A model generated the notes under the pieces. That model did no database searches and had not been told where the DNA came from. It saw only the letters and a list, made by a program, of their open reading frames with translations. A stretch of 64,000 nucleotides of DNA, taken from positions 248,001-312,000 of the forward strand of contig NZ_JACJHX010000004.1 of NCBI RefSeq assembly GCF_014138605.1, in the 5' to 3' direction. The translations under genes and the position numbers were made by a program. Source of the DNA: Peribacillus huizhouensis (GTDB lineage Bacteria; Bacillota; Bacilli; Bacillales; DSM-1321). Shown piece after piece: positions 17,996 through 27,012 of this stretch. The first letter of the stretch is position 1. Every line of letters begins with the position of its first letter.

Positions 17996-18026
17996 GAAGA
18001 AAGAGGAGAGACATCCTCTTTCTTCT
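17996..18026 (-). terminator. Terminator of the methionine gamma-lyase gene
   Basis: Stem AGAAAGAGGA/TCCTCTTTCTT with a six-base loop, lying just after the stop codon at 18034. Confidence 0.8.
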
Positions 18027-18033
18027 ATTAAGC

Positions 18034-19218
18034 TCATATCCTGTTCAACGCTTCATTCAAATCTTCCCATAAGTCTTCCCAATTCTCTAAACCTACAGAT
18101 AGGCGAATTAGTTGATCTGTAATCCCCATTTTCAAACGGGACTCAACAGGAACAGCCGAATGAGTCATTGTGGCTGGATGTTGAATAAGTGTTTCTGCAT
18201 CACCTAGGCTAACTGCAATCTTAATTAATTGCAATGAGTTTAACACTTTTTGTGCTGCCTGCTTGTCACCTTTGATTTCAAACGAAATAAGGCCGCCACC
18301 GGCTTTCATTTGCTTTTTGGAAATATTGTAGTCAGGATGCTCCGTATCCCCAGGATAATAGACCGCTGCAACACTTGGATGTTGCTTCAGTTTTTTGAAA
18401 AGCTTTTCAGCATTAAATGAGTGTCGATCCATTCTGACAGGCAGGGTCTTCAACCCCCGCAGTAAAAGCCATGCATCAAAAGGGGAGATGATACCACCGA
18501 TATCCTTTTGCGTTGTCATTGCTAGCTTACTAATAAATTCTTGTGCCCCCACGACAAGACCTGCCACTACATCTCCATGGCCGCAAATATACTTCGTTGC
18601 ACTATGAAGCACGATATTACAGCCTAAAGCTAGCGGCGTCTGCAAATAAGGCGACGAAAAGGTATTATCTACAACGACTTGAATATGGTGTTTTTTAGCG
18701 ACTTTTGCAACCATCTCTAAATCAATCATTTTCATCGTTGGATTTATCGGCGTTTCAACATATATGCACGTTGTTTCTGGTCTGATTAATGTCTCTATTT
18801 GTTCCTCTGTCAGCATTTCTGAAAAGTCGTGTGTGATATGATATTTTTCTTTCATTAAATGTAGTAAGCCGAATGTACAGCCATACAAGCCTTGCGAGCA
18901 GATAATATGGTCACCCGCTTTCGTTAGCGCAAGTAATACGGCTGAAACAGCTGCCATCCCTGAACTGAATGCAAGTCCCGCTTCTCCACCTTCTAACATG
19001 GCGATGCGTTCTTCCAGAATTTTTACAGTCGGATTGCCAAGCCGAGAATAAATATACCCTTCTTCTTCACCTGCAAATCGTCTCTCACCTTGTTCAGCAC
19101 TTTCAAAAACGAACGTTGATGTTTGAAAAATAGGAGCTGCGAGACTTCCCATATGCTGCTTCGGCTCGTACCCCTCATGGATTACCATTGTCTCAATATG
19201 CTTATACTCTCTCCCCAT
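18034..19218 (-). CDS. Methionine gamma-lyase (Cys/Met metabolism PLP enzyme)
   Basis: A 394-residue fold-type I PLP enzyme of the Cys/Met metabolism family. The PLP lysine is in LHSATKYICGHGD near residue 205, and FSSGMAAVSA near 85 and YSRLGNPT near 55 are typical. The LYGCT segment near 110 carries the cysteine seen in methionine gamma-lyases and usually absent from cystathionine synthases and lyases. This favours cleavage of L-methionine to methanethiol, 2-oxobutyrate and ammonia, though a cystathionine or homocysteine lyase role is not excluded. The ATG at 19218 follows AGGAGGAGAG; the nine codons upstream are not needed. No met biosynthesis gene is adjacent. Confidence 0.85.
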   Translation of the reverse strand: MGREYKHIETMVIHEGYEPKQHMGSLAAPIFQTSTFVFESAEQGERRFAGEEEGYIYSRLGNPTVKILEERIAMLEGGEAGLAFSSGMAAVSAVLLALTKAGDHIICSQGLYGCTFGLLHLMKEKYHITHDFSEMLTEEQIETLIRPETTCIYVETPINPTMKMIDLEMVAKVAKKHHIQVVVDNTFSSPYLQTPLALGCNIVLHSATKYICGHGDVVAGLVVGAQEFISKLAMTTQKDIGGIISPFDAWLLLRGLKTLPVRMDRHSFNAEKLFKKLKQHPSVAAVYYPGDTEHPDYNISKKQMKAGGGLISFEIKGDKQAAQKVLNSLQLIKIAVSLGDAETLIQHPATMTHSAVPVESRLKMGITDQLIRLSVGLENWEDLWEDLNEALNRI

Positions 19219-19327
19219 AACTCTCCTCCTCCTTACTTCTATCATATGTTATTTTCTTCATAATTGTAAGCGTCATCAATTGAAAATGAAACTTACAACT
19301 CCTCTAGTCTTAAATTATGCAAACGCA

Positions 19328-19357
19328 GAAAAGGAGGGGATTTGTCATCCCCTCCTC
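19328..19357 (-). terminator. Terminator of the FMN reductase gene
   Basis: GGAGGGGA and TCCCCTCC form an eight-base stem with a seven-base loop, 15 bases after the stop codon. Confidence 0.75.
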
Positions 19358-19371
19358 GTTGTTAACCCTTC

Positions 19372-19911
19372 TTATTTACGTAAAGTTTTTAATGCACCGC
19401 TCCATGCGTTAACTTGATCAAGCATAGCATTAACATTATCAAGATGTAGTTCAGCTGGTTTGAAAACACTGCCGTTTTCAAAATCTGTAAATAACGATAA
19501 TGTCGGATGTACACGAACGTCAGCAATCATTAATTCACCCATGATTCCACGTAAATGTTCGGCTGCACGAGCTCCACCAGTTGAACCATAACTTACAATT
19601 CCTGCAGCTTTGTTGTTCCAAGCTTCACGAGCAAAATCAAGGGCATTTTTTAATGCTCCTGTAATACTGTGATTGTATTCTTGAACAATGAATACGAATC
19701 CATCTAGGTTAGCAAGTTTTTCATTCCAAGCTGCAATACCTGGTTCTGTTCCATCAGTTGTTCCTAAAAACGGCAATTGGAAATCAGCAATATCCACGAT
19801 TTCATATTCTGCATCGCCACGTTTATCAGCAATTCCTTTTACCCATTCTCCTACTTGTGGACTAACGCGTCCTTCACGAGTGCTACCTAAAACAATCCCT
19901 ATTTTTAACAT
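19372..19911 (-). CDS. NADPH-dependent FMN reductase family protein
   Basis: A 179-residue flavodoxin-like protein. The phosphate-binding loop GIVLGSTREGRVSPQVGEWV is at the N-terminus, and FVIVQEYNHSITGALKNALDFA and VSYGSTGGARAAEHLR are typical of the YieF/azoreductase group that reduces FMN, quinones or azo dyes with NAD(P)H. ATG 19911 follows AGGAGG. The frame is open 25 codons further, and a GTG at 19974 has its own GGCGGTG-like site and would add GFFDKLFGKSNNN, a start common in bacilli, so a longer form is possible. It is monocistronic. Confidence 0.9.
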   Translation of the reverse strand: MLKIGIVLGSTREGRVSPQVGEWVKGIADKRGDAEYEIVDIADFQLPFLGTTDGTEPGIAAWNEKLANLDGFVFIVQEYNHSITGALKNALDFAREAWNNKAAGIVSYGSTGGARAAEHLRGIMGELMIADVRVHPTLSLFTDFENGSVFKPAELHLDNVNAMLDQVNAWSGALKTLRK

Positions 19912-19986
19912 GTCATTTCCTCCTGTTTCGTTTGTATTATTATTTGATTTCCCAAATAATTTATCGAAAAAACCCACTTCTTTCAC

Positions 19987-20531
19987 CGCCTGAAAATATT
20001 TTCAAAAACACTTCAATCTAGGCAATCTTAATTAATCTTAATTAATTTACACCTTGATCTGATTTCTTATTCTATGACTTATAAATCTCGATCCGCAACA
20101 TATTTAATTCAAGATAATATCCCGATATATTGTCAACATATATGACTTTTCATTAAGCCCATCCGAAATTAGAAGTATGTGTTATAGTTTCTTGCTTTTG
20201 TCGTAACAATTTTTGAAGTCTTTTTTGTACCACTTATCTGCAGAAAATTACCTAATTTCTTCTAGTCGACTTAAAAAACCTCACACAACAATATCTCGGT
20301 TAAAAATATCTCTGATTAAAAATATATACCATCACTTACTTTTTGTCAACAACTAACGTTATTATATTTCATGTTTGGCTAATGATTAAACGTATGCAAT
20401 AGAATTTGCGTCGCACTTGTCTCAAAAAAATAAATATATTATCTATTCTTAGGCATTAGCCCTGTTCCTTCTTGAACTTCCACATAATGTATTAGGGATT
20501 AACCCAGATTTCAAAAGGAGAGTTGCGAAAG
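19987..20531. other. AT-rich intergenic region
   Basis: About 540 bases with no open frame supported by a ribosome site. It must hold the promoters of the FMN reductase (leftward) and the coiled-coil gene (rightward). No repeat family member or riboswitch was seen. Confidence 0.5.
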
Positions 20532-20936
20532 ATGAATCCATATGGTTACTATCCAGGGTATATTCCACAACGACAGTTTGAATATGCTCCAGAGGAGTAT
20601 AACTATGTTCCACAACAAAATGCTTATTATTCACAGGATCCGATTAATTCCGAATATCAACAATATGAACAAGAGGACATTGATAGACAGACTCCACTGG
20701 AAAGAAGAGTTAGACAACTTGAAAGACAAAATGAACAGCAAGTCCAAGAAATAAACAGACTAAGCCAAGAAATCACTCGCTTGAACAGAGAAATATTACG
20801 CATTAACCAAGAAATCATTCGACTAAATCAAAACGACCAACTGCACACACGCCGCCTGAACAGATTAAACCAAAGACTTCGTGCAGTAGAAACTAGATTA
20901 AACATTCCATTTGCAGCTTCCGAAGATGGTTTTTAA
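20532..20936 (+). CDS. Tyr/Gln-rich coiled-coil protein, possibly spore coat-associated
   Basis: A 134-residue protein of two parts. Residues 1-50 are rich in Tyr, Pro, Gln and Asn ([18 protein letters not shown]). Residues 55-120 form a long heptad-repeat coiled coil ([20 protein letters not shown]) with I/L at the core positions. There is no signal peptide or membrane segment. Tyr-rich tails joined to coiled coils occur in spore coat and crust proteins, so such a role is possible but not shown. ATG 20532 follows AAAGGAG; a TTG three codons earlier is too close to it. A strong terminator follows, so the gene is monocistronic. No named family is recognised. Confidence 0.8.
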   Translation: MNPYGYYPGYIPQRQFEYAPEEYNYVPQQNAYYSQDPINSEYQQYEQEDIDRQTPLERRVRQLERQNEQQVQEINRLSQEITRLNREILRINQEIIRLNQNDQLHTRRLNRLNQRLRAVETRLNIPFAASEDGF

Positions 20937-20954
20937 AACGTGAGATTTTTTTAG

Positions 20955-20995
20955 TAAAAAAGCAGCGAGAATTCTTGATTCCGCTGCTTTTTCCC
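20955..20995 (+). terminator. Terminator of the coiled-coil protein gene
   Basis: AAAAAGCAGCG and CGCTGCTTTTT pair around a loop of about 15 bases and end in a T-run 20 bases after the stop codon. Confidence 0.85.
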
Positions 20996-21000
20996 CCTTC

Positions 21001-21077
21001 ACGGGATTAAGATTGTAAGAGGGTGTATCTAACAATCAGTAAGGGATGAAGCCTTCCTACTGAAGTTTCACTTTATC
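21001..21077. repeat. Repeat family B fragment, copy 2
   Basis: AACAATCAGTAAGGGATGAA, then CTTCCTACTGAAGTTTCACTTTAT, is the inverse of the left end of the family B element. The end coincides with the stop codon of the helicase gene. The hairpin may act as the helicase terminator. Confidence 0.75.
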
Positions 21078-22212
21078 GTTGTGCGTCCACAATTTCTCCA
21101 CCGTAAAATGTTTTCTTGCTTAATGTAATGTCAAGCTCGCGAGCTATTTTCTTTAACTCTCGCTCTTCTCGCTCTGTGACTATTGAAATGACTGTACCAT
21201 CTGCTCCAGCTCTTCCTGTACGACCAGAACGGTGAACGTATTGTTCCACGCTTTCTGCCATGTCTGCATGAACAACTGTAGTAAGACCTTTAATATCTAA
21301 GCCTCTTGCTGCAACATCTGTTGCTAATAGCAAGGGCATTTTCCCTGAGCGTAAATGCCTTAGCGCTTTTTCTCGATCGACTTTATTTGACTCGCCGTGA
21401 AGTACAGCGAGCTTGATACCTTTATAATCTAGTTTCTCTTTTAAAACGGTAATCTCGGCGATATCATTTAAAAAAGCGAGCCCTTTTAATCCTTCTAGAC
21501 GATAGATTTTTTCAAGTATTTTAGCTTTTTCGCGTCGTTCAACAACAAAATAAATATGATCTACCTTAGACTCCATTTTTTCGCTTTTATCGACTCTAAC
21601 GACTTCAGGTTCGTTCGTTAGATCACGGGCCAACTTCTCAGTCTGTTCTGGAAGAGTGGCAGAAAACATCAGCACTTGGCGATCTTTCATTGTTGTCTTG
21701 ATAATATTTTGAATCGTCGCCATATGCTCAGGAACTATTAACTGATCACCTTCATCAAGGACGATCGTTTTAACTTCATGCATTTTCAGTTTTTTTTGCA
21801 TAATTAACTCATATACGCGTCCTGGAGTTCCAACGATGACTTGCGGCCGTTTTTTTAATTTTTCGAGTTGGCGCTTTACATTTGCACCACCGATGAATGA
21901 AGCTCCCGTAATTCCGCTTCCTTCTGCCCAAATTCGAACTTCTTCGGCTATTTGCATCACAAGCTCTCGAGAAGAAGCCATGATGAGGGCTTGCGGTGTT
22001 TTATTCTCAGGATTTATTTTTTCAAGAACAGGCAGTAGATAAGCAAGGGTCTTTCCTGTACCAGTTGGTGATTCAGCAAGGATATCCTTTCCTGCGATTA
22101 TCACAGGCACCGCTTTACTTTGAATGGGAGTCGACCGGGAAAATCCAGATTTCTCCCAAGCAGTTTGGATGAATGGTTTCATTGTTTTAATAAATTCAGG
22201 TGTGTCAGTCAT
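21073..22212 (-). CDS. yfmL: DEAD-box ATP-dependent RNA helicase, YfmL-like
   Basis: A 379-residue RNA helicase consisting of only the two RecA-like domains. Motifs in order: a Q-motif-like STPIQSKAVPVI, Walker A SPTGTGKT, ASSRELV, TPGR, motif II as LDEGDQLI, SAT, then DVAARGLDI and YVHRSGRTGRAG. Motif II is D-E-G-D instead of the usual D-E-A-D. Length and lack of a C-terminal extension fit YfmL of Bacillus, which has been linked to ribosome assembly and cold growth. The ATG follows AAAGGAG. The gene is flanked on both sides by family B repeats, and one of them begins at its stop codon. Confidence 0.88.
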   Translation of the reverse strand: MTDTPEFIKTMKPFIQTAWEKSGFSRSTPIQSKAVPVIIAGKDILAESPTGTGKTLAYLLPVLEKINPENKTPQALIMASSRELVMQIAEEVRIWAEGSGITGASFIGGANVKRQLEKLKKRPQVIVGTPGRVYELIMQKKLKMHEVKTIVLDEGDQLIVPEHMATIQNIIKTTMKDRQVLMFSATLPEQTEKLARDLTNEPEVVRVDKSEKMESKVDHIYFVVERREKAKILEKIYRLEGLKGLAFLNDIAEITVLKEKLDYKGIKLAVLHGESNKVDREKALRHLRSGKMPLLLATDVAARGLDIKGLTTVVHADMAESVEQYVHRSGRTGRAGADGTVISIVTEREERELKKIARELDITLSKKTFYGGEIVDAQR

Positions 22213-22242
22213 AATACTCTCCTTTAATATTCAAGCTATCTT

Positions 22243-22470
22243 AATCCCGCATTAACGGGCAGTACGCCCACTTCAAGGCTTAGAGGAATCGTAAGCCCGT
22301 AAATGTACGATTGGTGAGATACAGTGAAACTTACCGCTAGGATCTTCAGCGATTTAGTTGAACCTTAGTTCGTACTGTTGAAGCTGTCGCTGCGATCTTA
22401 GCAACAGTAGAACGGGACTAACAATCAGTAGAGTGAAGAAAGCCCAATGATTGAAGTTTCTCTTTATAGT
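22243..22470. repeat. Repeat family B, near full-length copy 3 (inverted)
   Basis: About 230 bp that match the reverse complement of the element at 55.6-55.85 kb along most of its length. It starts with ATCCCGCATTAACGGGCAGT, contains GTGAGATACAGTGAAACTTACC, the AGTACGAA/GAAGCTGTCGCT-like part and ACGGGACTAACAATCAGT, and ends in TGAAGTTTCTCTTTATAG. It fills the gap between the helicase and kinase genes, and its end overlaps the kinase stop codon. Confidence 0.88.
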
Positions 22471-23750
22471 ATCATTTGTTCTTCTTCGTTTGCTAATGGA
22501 ATCCTAACAGTTACAATTGTTCCTTGTCCTTTTTTACTTTCAAAGGTCATTTCTCCGTTGTGGCGGTGAATAATTTTGTGCGAAATGGCAAGACCGAGTC
22601 CTGTTCCTTTTTCTTTTGTCGAATAAAAAGGCTGGGCAAGGTATTTCAATCGATCTTCATCAATTCCCTTTCCATTATCCGATACCACGATGATTGCATC
22701 TCTTTCTGTTTTTTTGATTTCAATTTTAATTTTTCCATCCTTACCTACAGCTTCGATGCTATTCTTTATCAGGTTAATAAATACCTGTTTCAATTGTACA
22801 TCATCTGCAATAATGTAGATTGGCTCATCTGAAACCTCAATTAAATCCAATTCGAGATTGTCTAGATTCGCCTGGGCTTTCATTAACCACACAACTTTCG
22901 ATACACATTCACGAACATTATGGAGCCGCAGTGAAATCTCTTGTTTTTTTCCAAGTATTAACAACTCACTTGAAATGATATTAATATGTTCAAGTTCTTC
23001 CTCCATAATCTTCAGATAGTAAGGAGCAACTTCCTTATCCGCTTGCATCAATTGTACAAATCCCTTTAATGAAGTTAAAGGATTGCGTATTTCATGAGCT
23101 ACTGCTGCTGCCAAATGACCTATCACCGTCATTTTTTCTGAGGCAATAAGCATCTCCTCATCATGACGCTGGGACGTAACATCTCTAGCAAGAGCGTATA
23201 CACCTACAATTTCTTCCGTGATTATTATAGGAAAGAAGGAGCATCTTAGAATTTTCTTCTTTCCATCTGTATGGATAATTGCTTCAAAGTAGGATTTTAC
23301 TCCTTTTAAAGTTAACAGAAAATACTCTTGAATCTTTTCAACATCTTCAATAAAAATAGCAGAGGCCGGGGACTTACCCCTTACTTCTCTTTCCGTAACA
23401 CCGAGTATTTTTTCCCCCTCTGGATTGATAGAATTAATATTTCCTTCTAAATCCAACTCGATAACAGCATCCGGATTATGTTTAAAAAGCGAACGATATT
23501 GAACATCTTTTCGTTTCAACTCAGTTTCCGAATGTAGTAATTTCTTTCCCCAATAAATGAGCGATACATATAAAACAGTACCAGTCAGGAAAATATACCC
23601 CCAGCCCTTTGCTCGTTGAAAGGTTGCATAGGAGTGAAAGTTTTCAGCTGCTATTATTAAAGATATCGAATCAGTACTAATTATCCACAGAATACCAATT
23701 AGGACATATATCAACGAAACCATCAAAGCAAATTTTTGAACTTGATTCAT
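22464..23750 (-). CDS. PAS-domain sensor histidine kinase (sporulation-kinase type)
   Basis: A 428-residue membrane histidine kinase. Two membrane segments lie at about residues 5-28 and 50-68 with a short outer loop. A PAS domain (YRSLFKHNPDAVIELDLEGN) covers about 85-195. The H-box is VAHEIRNPLTSLKGFVQLM near 220, followed by the HATPase N box LKQVFINLIKNSIEA, the G1 box VVSDNGKGI, the F box PFYSTKEKGTGLGLAI and a late G box. The class resembles the KinA-KinE kinases that feed phosphate to Spo0F, and no response regulator gene is adjacent, which fits an orphan phosphorelay kinase. ATG 23750 follows AAAGGGG; eight codons upstream are not needed. Confidence 0.88.
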   Translation of the reverse strand: MNQVQKFALMVSLIYVLIGILWIISTDSISLIIAAENFHSYATFQRAKGWGYIFLTGTVLYVSLIYWGKKLLHSETELKRKDVQYRSLFKHNPDAVIELDLEGNINSINPEGEKILGVTEREVRGKSPASAIFIEDVEKIQEYFLLTLKGVKSYFEAIIHTDGKKKILRCSFFPIIITEEIVGVYALARDVTSQRHDEEMLIASEKMTVIGHLAAAVAHEIRNPLTSLKGFVQLMQADKEVAPYYLKIMEEELEHINIISSELLILGKKQEISLRLHNVRECVSKVVWLMKAQANLDNLELDLIEVSDEPIYIIADDVQLKQVFINLIKNSIEAVGKDGKIKIEIKKTERDAIIVVSDNGKGIDEDRLKYLAQPFYSTKEKGTGLGLAISHKIIHRHNGEMTFESKKGQGTIVTVRIPLANEEEQMIL

Positions 23751-24452
23751 TTTATACCCCTTTATACATGTCATACGTGTATGATTTCCCTATTTAGAGT
23801 TCCCATTACTTTTAAGAACAAAACAAAAGGCCCTCAAGTTGTTAAACACGAGGGCTTTACGATGTATTAGTGTACCATAAGTAATCAGACTTTTCTAGAA
23901 AATAACTGATCAAAAACGTGTTGTTCTTATACAAATCGCTAAAAAATATATAGTTCTAATCCATTTACGCCCTCACCATGAAATAGCATGCGCTCGCTTC
24001 TATCTGACTAGAAAGTTAACCTTGCTATCAAAATAATAATGTAAATTCATTTATAAAAGGAAAGAAACAGTATATAATTATATAATTCAGTTTATTCAGA
24101 AAATAATTATTCATGTTTCGCAAGATGTTTTTATTGCACACTTAACTTTCTATTTTAATCATTTAGATTAGAAAATTGATATCGATTTGAAAGTGGCACT
24201 TTAACACAGCAAACCTCTACCATTATCATCAGAATATAGTGATGAAGCATTGCAAAAAACGAGCGTTTTATGAGTAATGATGATCGTAGGGAGCCTTAAT
24301 GGTTTCTTTTTTTAGAAATAATTTCAAATTGCACACTGCGGGCGGCTCAAGAGCTTCTCCAGAGCATCCACTACGATCCACCTCGCTCGAATTTGTTACT
24401 TGCTAAAAACAACACTCTTTACGAAATGGGTCAATAACAAAAAGGAGTGAAT
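23751..24452. other. Intergenic region with one hairpin
   Basis: About 700 bases without a supported gene. An imperfect hairpin at about 23827-23860 pairs GGCCCTC with GAGGGC(T) and has a T-rich tract on the minus strand side. The remainder is AT-rich and must hold the kinase and VOC gene promoters. Confidence 0.5.
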
Positions 24453-24914
24453 ATGATGATCAAAGGTCTTTATGAAGCACATCTACCTGTAAGTAATCTT
24501 TTGAACTCAATAGAATTTTATAAAAAGTTAGATTTAGAACTTGCCTATCAACATGAAAAATTAGCTTTCTTCTGGATTGATAAAGGGCATAGCTGGTTAG
24601 GTTTGTGGGAAACAGATAAAGTTGACACACCTTATCATCCCTCTTTAAGACATATTGCATGGCATGTTGATCTAAACGATATCAGAAATGCGAAAGAGTG
24701 GCTCGAATCAAAAGGAATACCAATTACCACCACTTTTGGATTTCCTAAAGAGAAACAACCACTTGTCTTGTCACATAAACTGAACGCTCACGCCGCCATT
24801 TATTTTGAAGATCCGGATGGCAACTTACTTGAATTAATGGCCCCTTTAAGATTGGATGTTGGGGAAGGCTCTAAAATGATGTCATTAGAAGAGTGGGATG
24901 AACATCATAACTGA
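24453..24914 (+). CDS. VOC-family (glyoxalase/bleomycin-resistance fold) protein
   Basis: A 153-residue vicinal-oxygen-chelate protein with a single pair of beta-alpha-beta-beta-beta modules. It contains YEAHLPVSNLLNSIEFYKKL at the N-terminus, an inner RHIAWHVDLNDI near 68 and YFEDPDGNLLELMAP near 120, with His and Glu in metal-ligand positions. Such proteins may be glyoxalases, thiol transferases or dioxygenases; the fine specificity is not visible. The ribosome site AAAGGAG precedes ATGATG, and either ATG could be used. It converges with the luciferase-like gene, with a family B repeat in between. Confidence 0.85.
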   Translation: MMIKGLYEAHLPVSNLLNSIEFYKKLDLELAYQHEKLAFFWIDKGHSWLGLWETDKVDTPYHPSLRHIAWHVDLNDIRNAKEWLESKGIPITTTFGFPKEKQPLVLSHKLNAHAAIYFEDPDGNLLELMAPLRLDVGEGSKMMSLEEWDEHHN

Positions 24915-24935
24915 ATACTCTTTTAATTAGAGAAA

Positions 24936-25068
24936 GTAAAACTTCAATCAGTAAGGGGTATCTCATCCCCTACTGATTGTTTGTGCACCAACGACAAGTT
25001 TCCCGCTACGCTTCTTTAATTCCTCTAATCCTTGAGGTGGGGGGTTACTAGCCGTTAAAGGATTTAAT
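24936..25068. repeat. Repeat family B, internally deleted copy 4
   Basis: Left end AAAGTAAAACTTCAATCAGT, then the hairpin arms CAGTAAGGGG and CCCCTACTGATTG, then the right-end segment CCTTGAGGTGGGGGGTTAC. The middle of the full element is missing. It lies between two convergent genes and probably terminates both. Confidence 0.82.
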
Positions 25069-25070
25069 GA

Positions 25071-26141
25071 TTATTTACTTAATTCACGTCGGATGACTGG
25101 GGCTACTTCCGTTGCTAATCGTTCAATATTTTTGGCAACTTTAGCATATGGGATCCCGCCGATATCCATTTGGGCGATAAATCGTTGATGCCCGAATAAC
25201 TCATGCTGATAGAGAATTTTTTCAATAATTTGCTGCGAGCTACCAACAAATAATGCCGTGTCTGGACTTGACAATTGTTCAAAATCAGCGCGGGACATTC
25301 GTGTATTCATCCCTCGTTGACTATTAACATACTCCCAATAATTTGAATAATAAGGATAGTACTCATCCTTGGCTTGCTCAGTTGTTTCAGCCATAAATGT
25401 GTGCCCAGTAACACCTACCTTTAAGTCAGCCAAATTATGACCTGCTTCGACGCCCACTTTACGGTAAATATCAACGAGCGGTTTGAATCGATTTGGGTCG
25501 CCACCGAGAACGGCTAAAGCCATTCCAACACCAAACCTGCCTGCTCTCTCTGCACTCTCAGGAGATCCACCAACACCAACCCAAAGTGGTAGCTGCTTTT
25601 GAACAGGTCGTGGTGCAATCTCAGCATCGCGAAGTGCTGAACGGAATCGGCCAGTCCATGAGATTTTCTCTTGTTCGTTCAACTTTAAAAACAAATCAAT
25701 ATTCTCTTCGAATAGGTCATCATACTCGTTGACATCATACCCAAAAAGTGGAAAAGATTCTATAAACGCTCCACGTCCCGCGATAACCTCAGCGCGTCCG
25801 TTTGATAGCAGATCCAATGTCGAAAAGTCTTCAAATAAGCGAACAGGATCGACTGTGCTTAATACGGTAGTTGCACTGGTCAATTTAATCTTTTTCGTAA
25901 CTTGGGCAATCGCAGCAAGAACAATCGGCGTAGCTGAGACCGCATAGTCTAAACGATGATGTTCACCCAATCCAAAAATGTCAAGTCCAGCTTCATCAGC
26001 AAGTTTTGCTGCTTCTACTATTTCTGTCAAACGCTGTTGGGCGTTGATTACTTTGCCAGTATGGGGGTCTGGTACGATATCACCTAGCGTATAGATCCCT
26101 ATTTCAAAATTAGACTGATTTAATGCATTATCTTCTTTCAT
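25071..26141 (-). CDS. Luciferase-like (LLM class) flavin monooxygenase
   Basis: A 356-residue TIM-barrel flavin-dependent protein of the bacterial luciferase superfamily. Typical segments are EAAKLADEAGLDIFGLGEHH near 45, LTSATTVLSTVDPVRLFEDFSTLDLLSNGRAE near 90-120, and LPLWVGVGGSPESAERAGR near 190. It probably needs reduced FMN from a separate reductase. ATG 26141 follows GGAGG at eight bases; five codons upstream are not needed. It is the third gene of the catD-catE operon, 21 bases after catE, suggesting a role in oxidising or clearing catechol- or quinone-related compounds. That role is inferred from context only. Confidence 0.87.
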   Translation of the reverse strand: MKEDNALNQSNFEIGIYTLGDIVPDPHTGKVINAQQRLTEIVEAAKLADEAGLDIFGLGEHHRLDYAVSATPIVLAAIAQVTKKIKLTSATTVLSTVDPVRLFEDFSTLDLLSNGRAEVIAGRGAFIESFPLFGYDVNEYDDLFEENIDLFLKLNEQEKISWTGRFRSALRDAEIAPRPVQKQLPLWVGVGGSPESAERAGRFGVGMALAVLGGDPNRFKPLVDIYRKVGVEAGHNLADLKVGVTGHTFMAETTEQAKDEYYPYYSNYWEYVNSQRGMNTRMSRADFEQLSSPDTALFVGSSQQIIEKILYQHELFGHQRFIAQMDIGGIPYAKVAKNIERLATEVAPVIRRELSK

Positions 26142-26162
26142 CACACGTTCCTCCAAAACAGC

Positions 26163-27008
26163 TTAAATAACTAAATGAATTTCATTCCCTGATGGATCAG
26201 CTGTCACAAATACACCATTTACTTGTGTTACTATAGCACCAATTTGTTGTAACTGTTCAATCACTTTATTTCGTGCTTCTTCATCTGCGAAAACTAGCGT
26301 ATACCAGTTAAGTCCGACACTGTTTTTCTTAGGAGCTGGAACACCAACACCATTCCATGTATTTAATCCGATATGATGATGATATCCTCCAGTTGACGTA
26401 AAGAGAGCCCCTCCAAATCGATTCACAACTGTAAATCCAAGCCCTTTCACATAAAACTCATCCGTTTTTTGAAGATCCGCTACATGTAAATGAATATGTC
26501 CCATCAATGTATCAGCCGGCAATCCACTCCACTCGGCATTACTCTCGGCAAGTAAGCTTTCCCCATCTAACGGTTCTGTTGCCATTGCTACTTCTCCATC
26601 TGCCCATGTCCATTCAGAAGATGGACGATCCCAGTATATTTCAATGCCGTTCCCATCTGGATCAGAAATGTACAATGCTTCACTTACATAATGATCAGAC
26701 GCTCCAAAACGATAGCCCGTTTGAAGTAAATGACGTAAAAAGACCGACAAATCAGCACGAGTAGGTAACAAAAGGGCAAAATGATACAAACCAGATGTAC
26801 GTCCTTCTTTTGGAATCACATCAGTTGGCTGTTCAAGCGTAAGCAAAGGGGTTTTACCGTCTGTTGTTAAAACTGCTTTCCGGTCAGTTCGTTCCAATAC
26901 TTGCAAACCGATAATTTCTTGATAAAACGTAATGGCACGTTCCAATTCCATTACATTAATACTAACTTCTCCAACAAACGTAATTGGCTTCTGATGAAAT
27001 TTTTCCAT
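26163..27008 (-). CDS. catE: Catechol-2,3-dioxygenase-type VOC protein (CatE)
   Basis: A 281-residue extradiol dioxygenase with two VOC modules. The N-terminal module has GEVSINVMELERAITFYQEI and ISDPDGNGIEIYWDRP. The C-terminal module has MGHIHLHVADLQKTDEFY, GGYHHHIGLNTW and a final VTADPSGNEIHLV, giving two His and one Glu as iron ligands. CatE of Bacillus cleaves catechol to 2-hydroxymuconic semialdehyde and protects against catechol and quinones. The ATG follows GAAGGGAAG. It lies four bases after catD, as in the Bacillus catDE operon, with an HxlR-type regulator divergent to catD. Confidence 0.9.
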   Translation of the reverse strand: MEKFHQKPITFVGEVSINVMELERAITFYQEIIGLQVLERTDRKAVLTTDGKTPLLTLEQPTDVIPKEGRTSGLYHFALLLPTRADLSVFLRHLLQTGYRFGASDHYVSEALYISDPDGNGIEIYWDRPSSEWTWADGEVAMATEPLDGESLLAESNAEWSGLPADTLMGHIHLHVADLQKTDEFYVKGLGFTVVNRFGGALFTSTGGYHHHIGLNTWNGVGVPAPKKNSVGLNWYTLVFADEEARNKVIEQLQQIGAIVTQVNGVFVTADPSGNEIHLVI

Positions 27009-27012
27009 GTTA

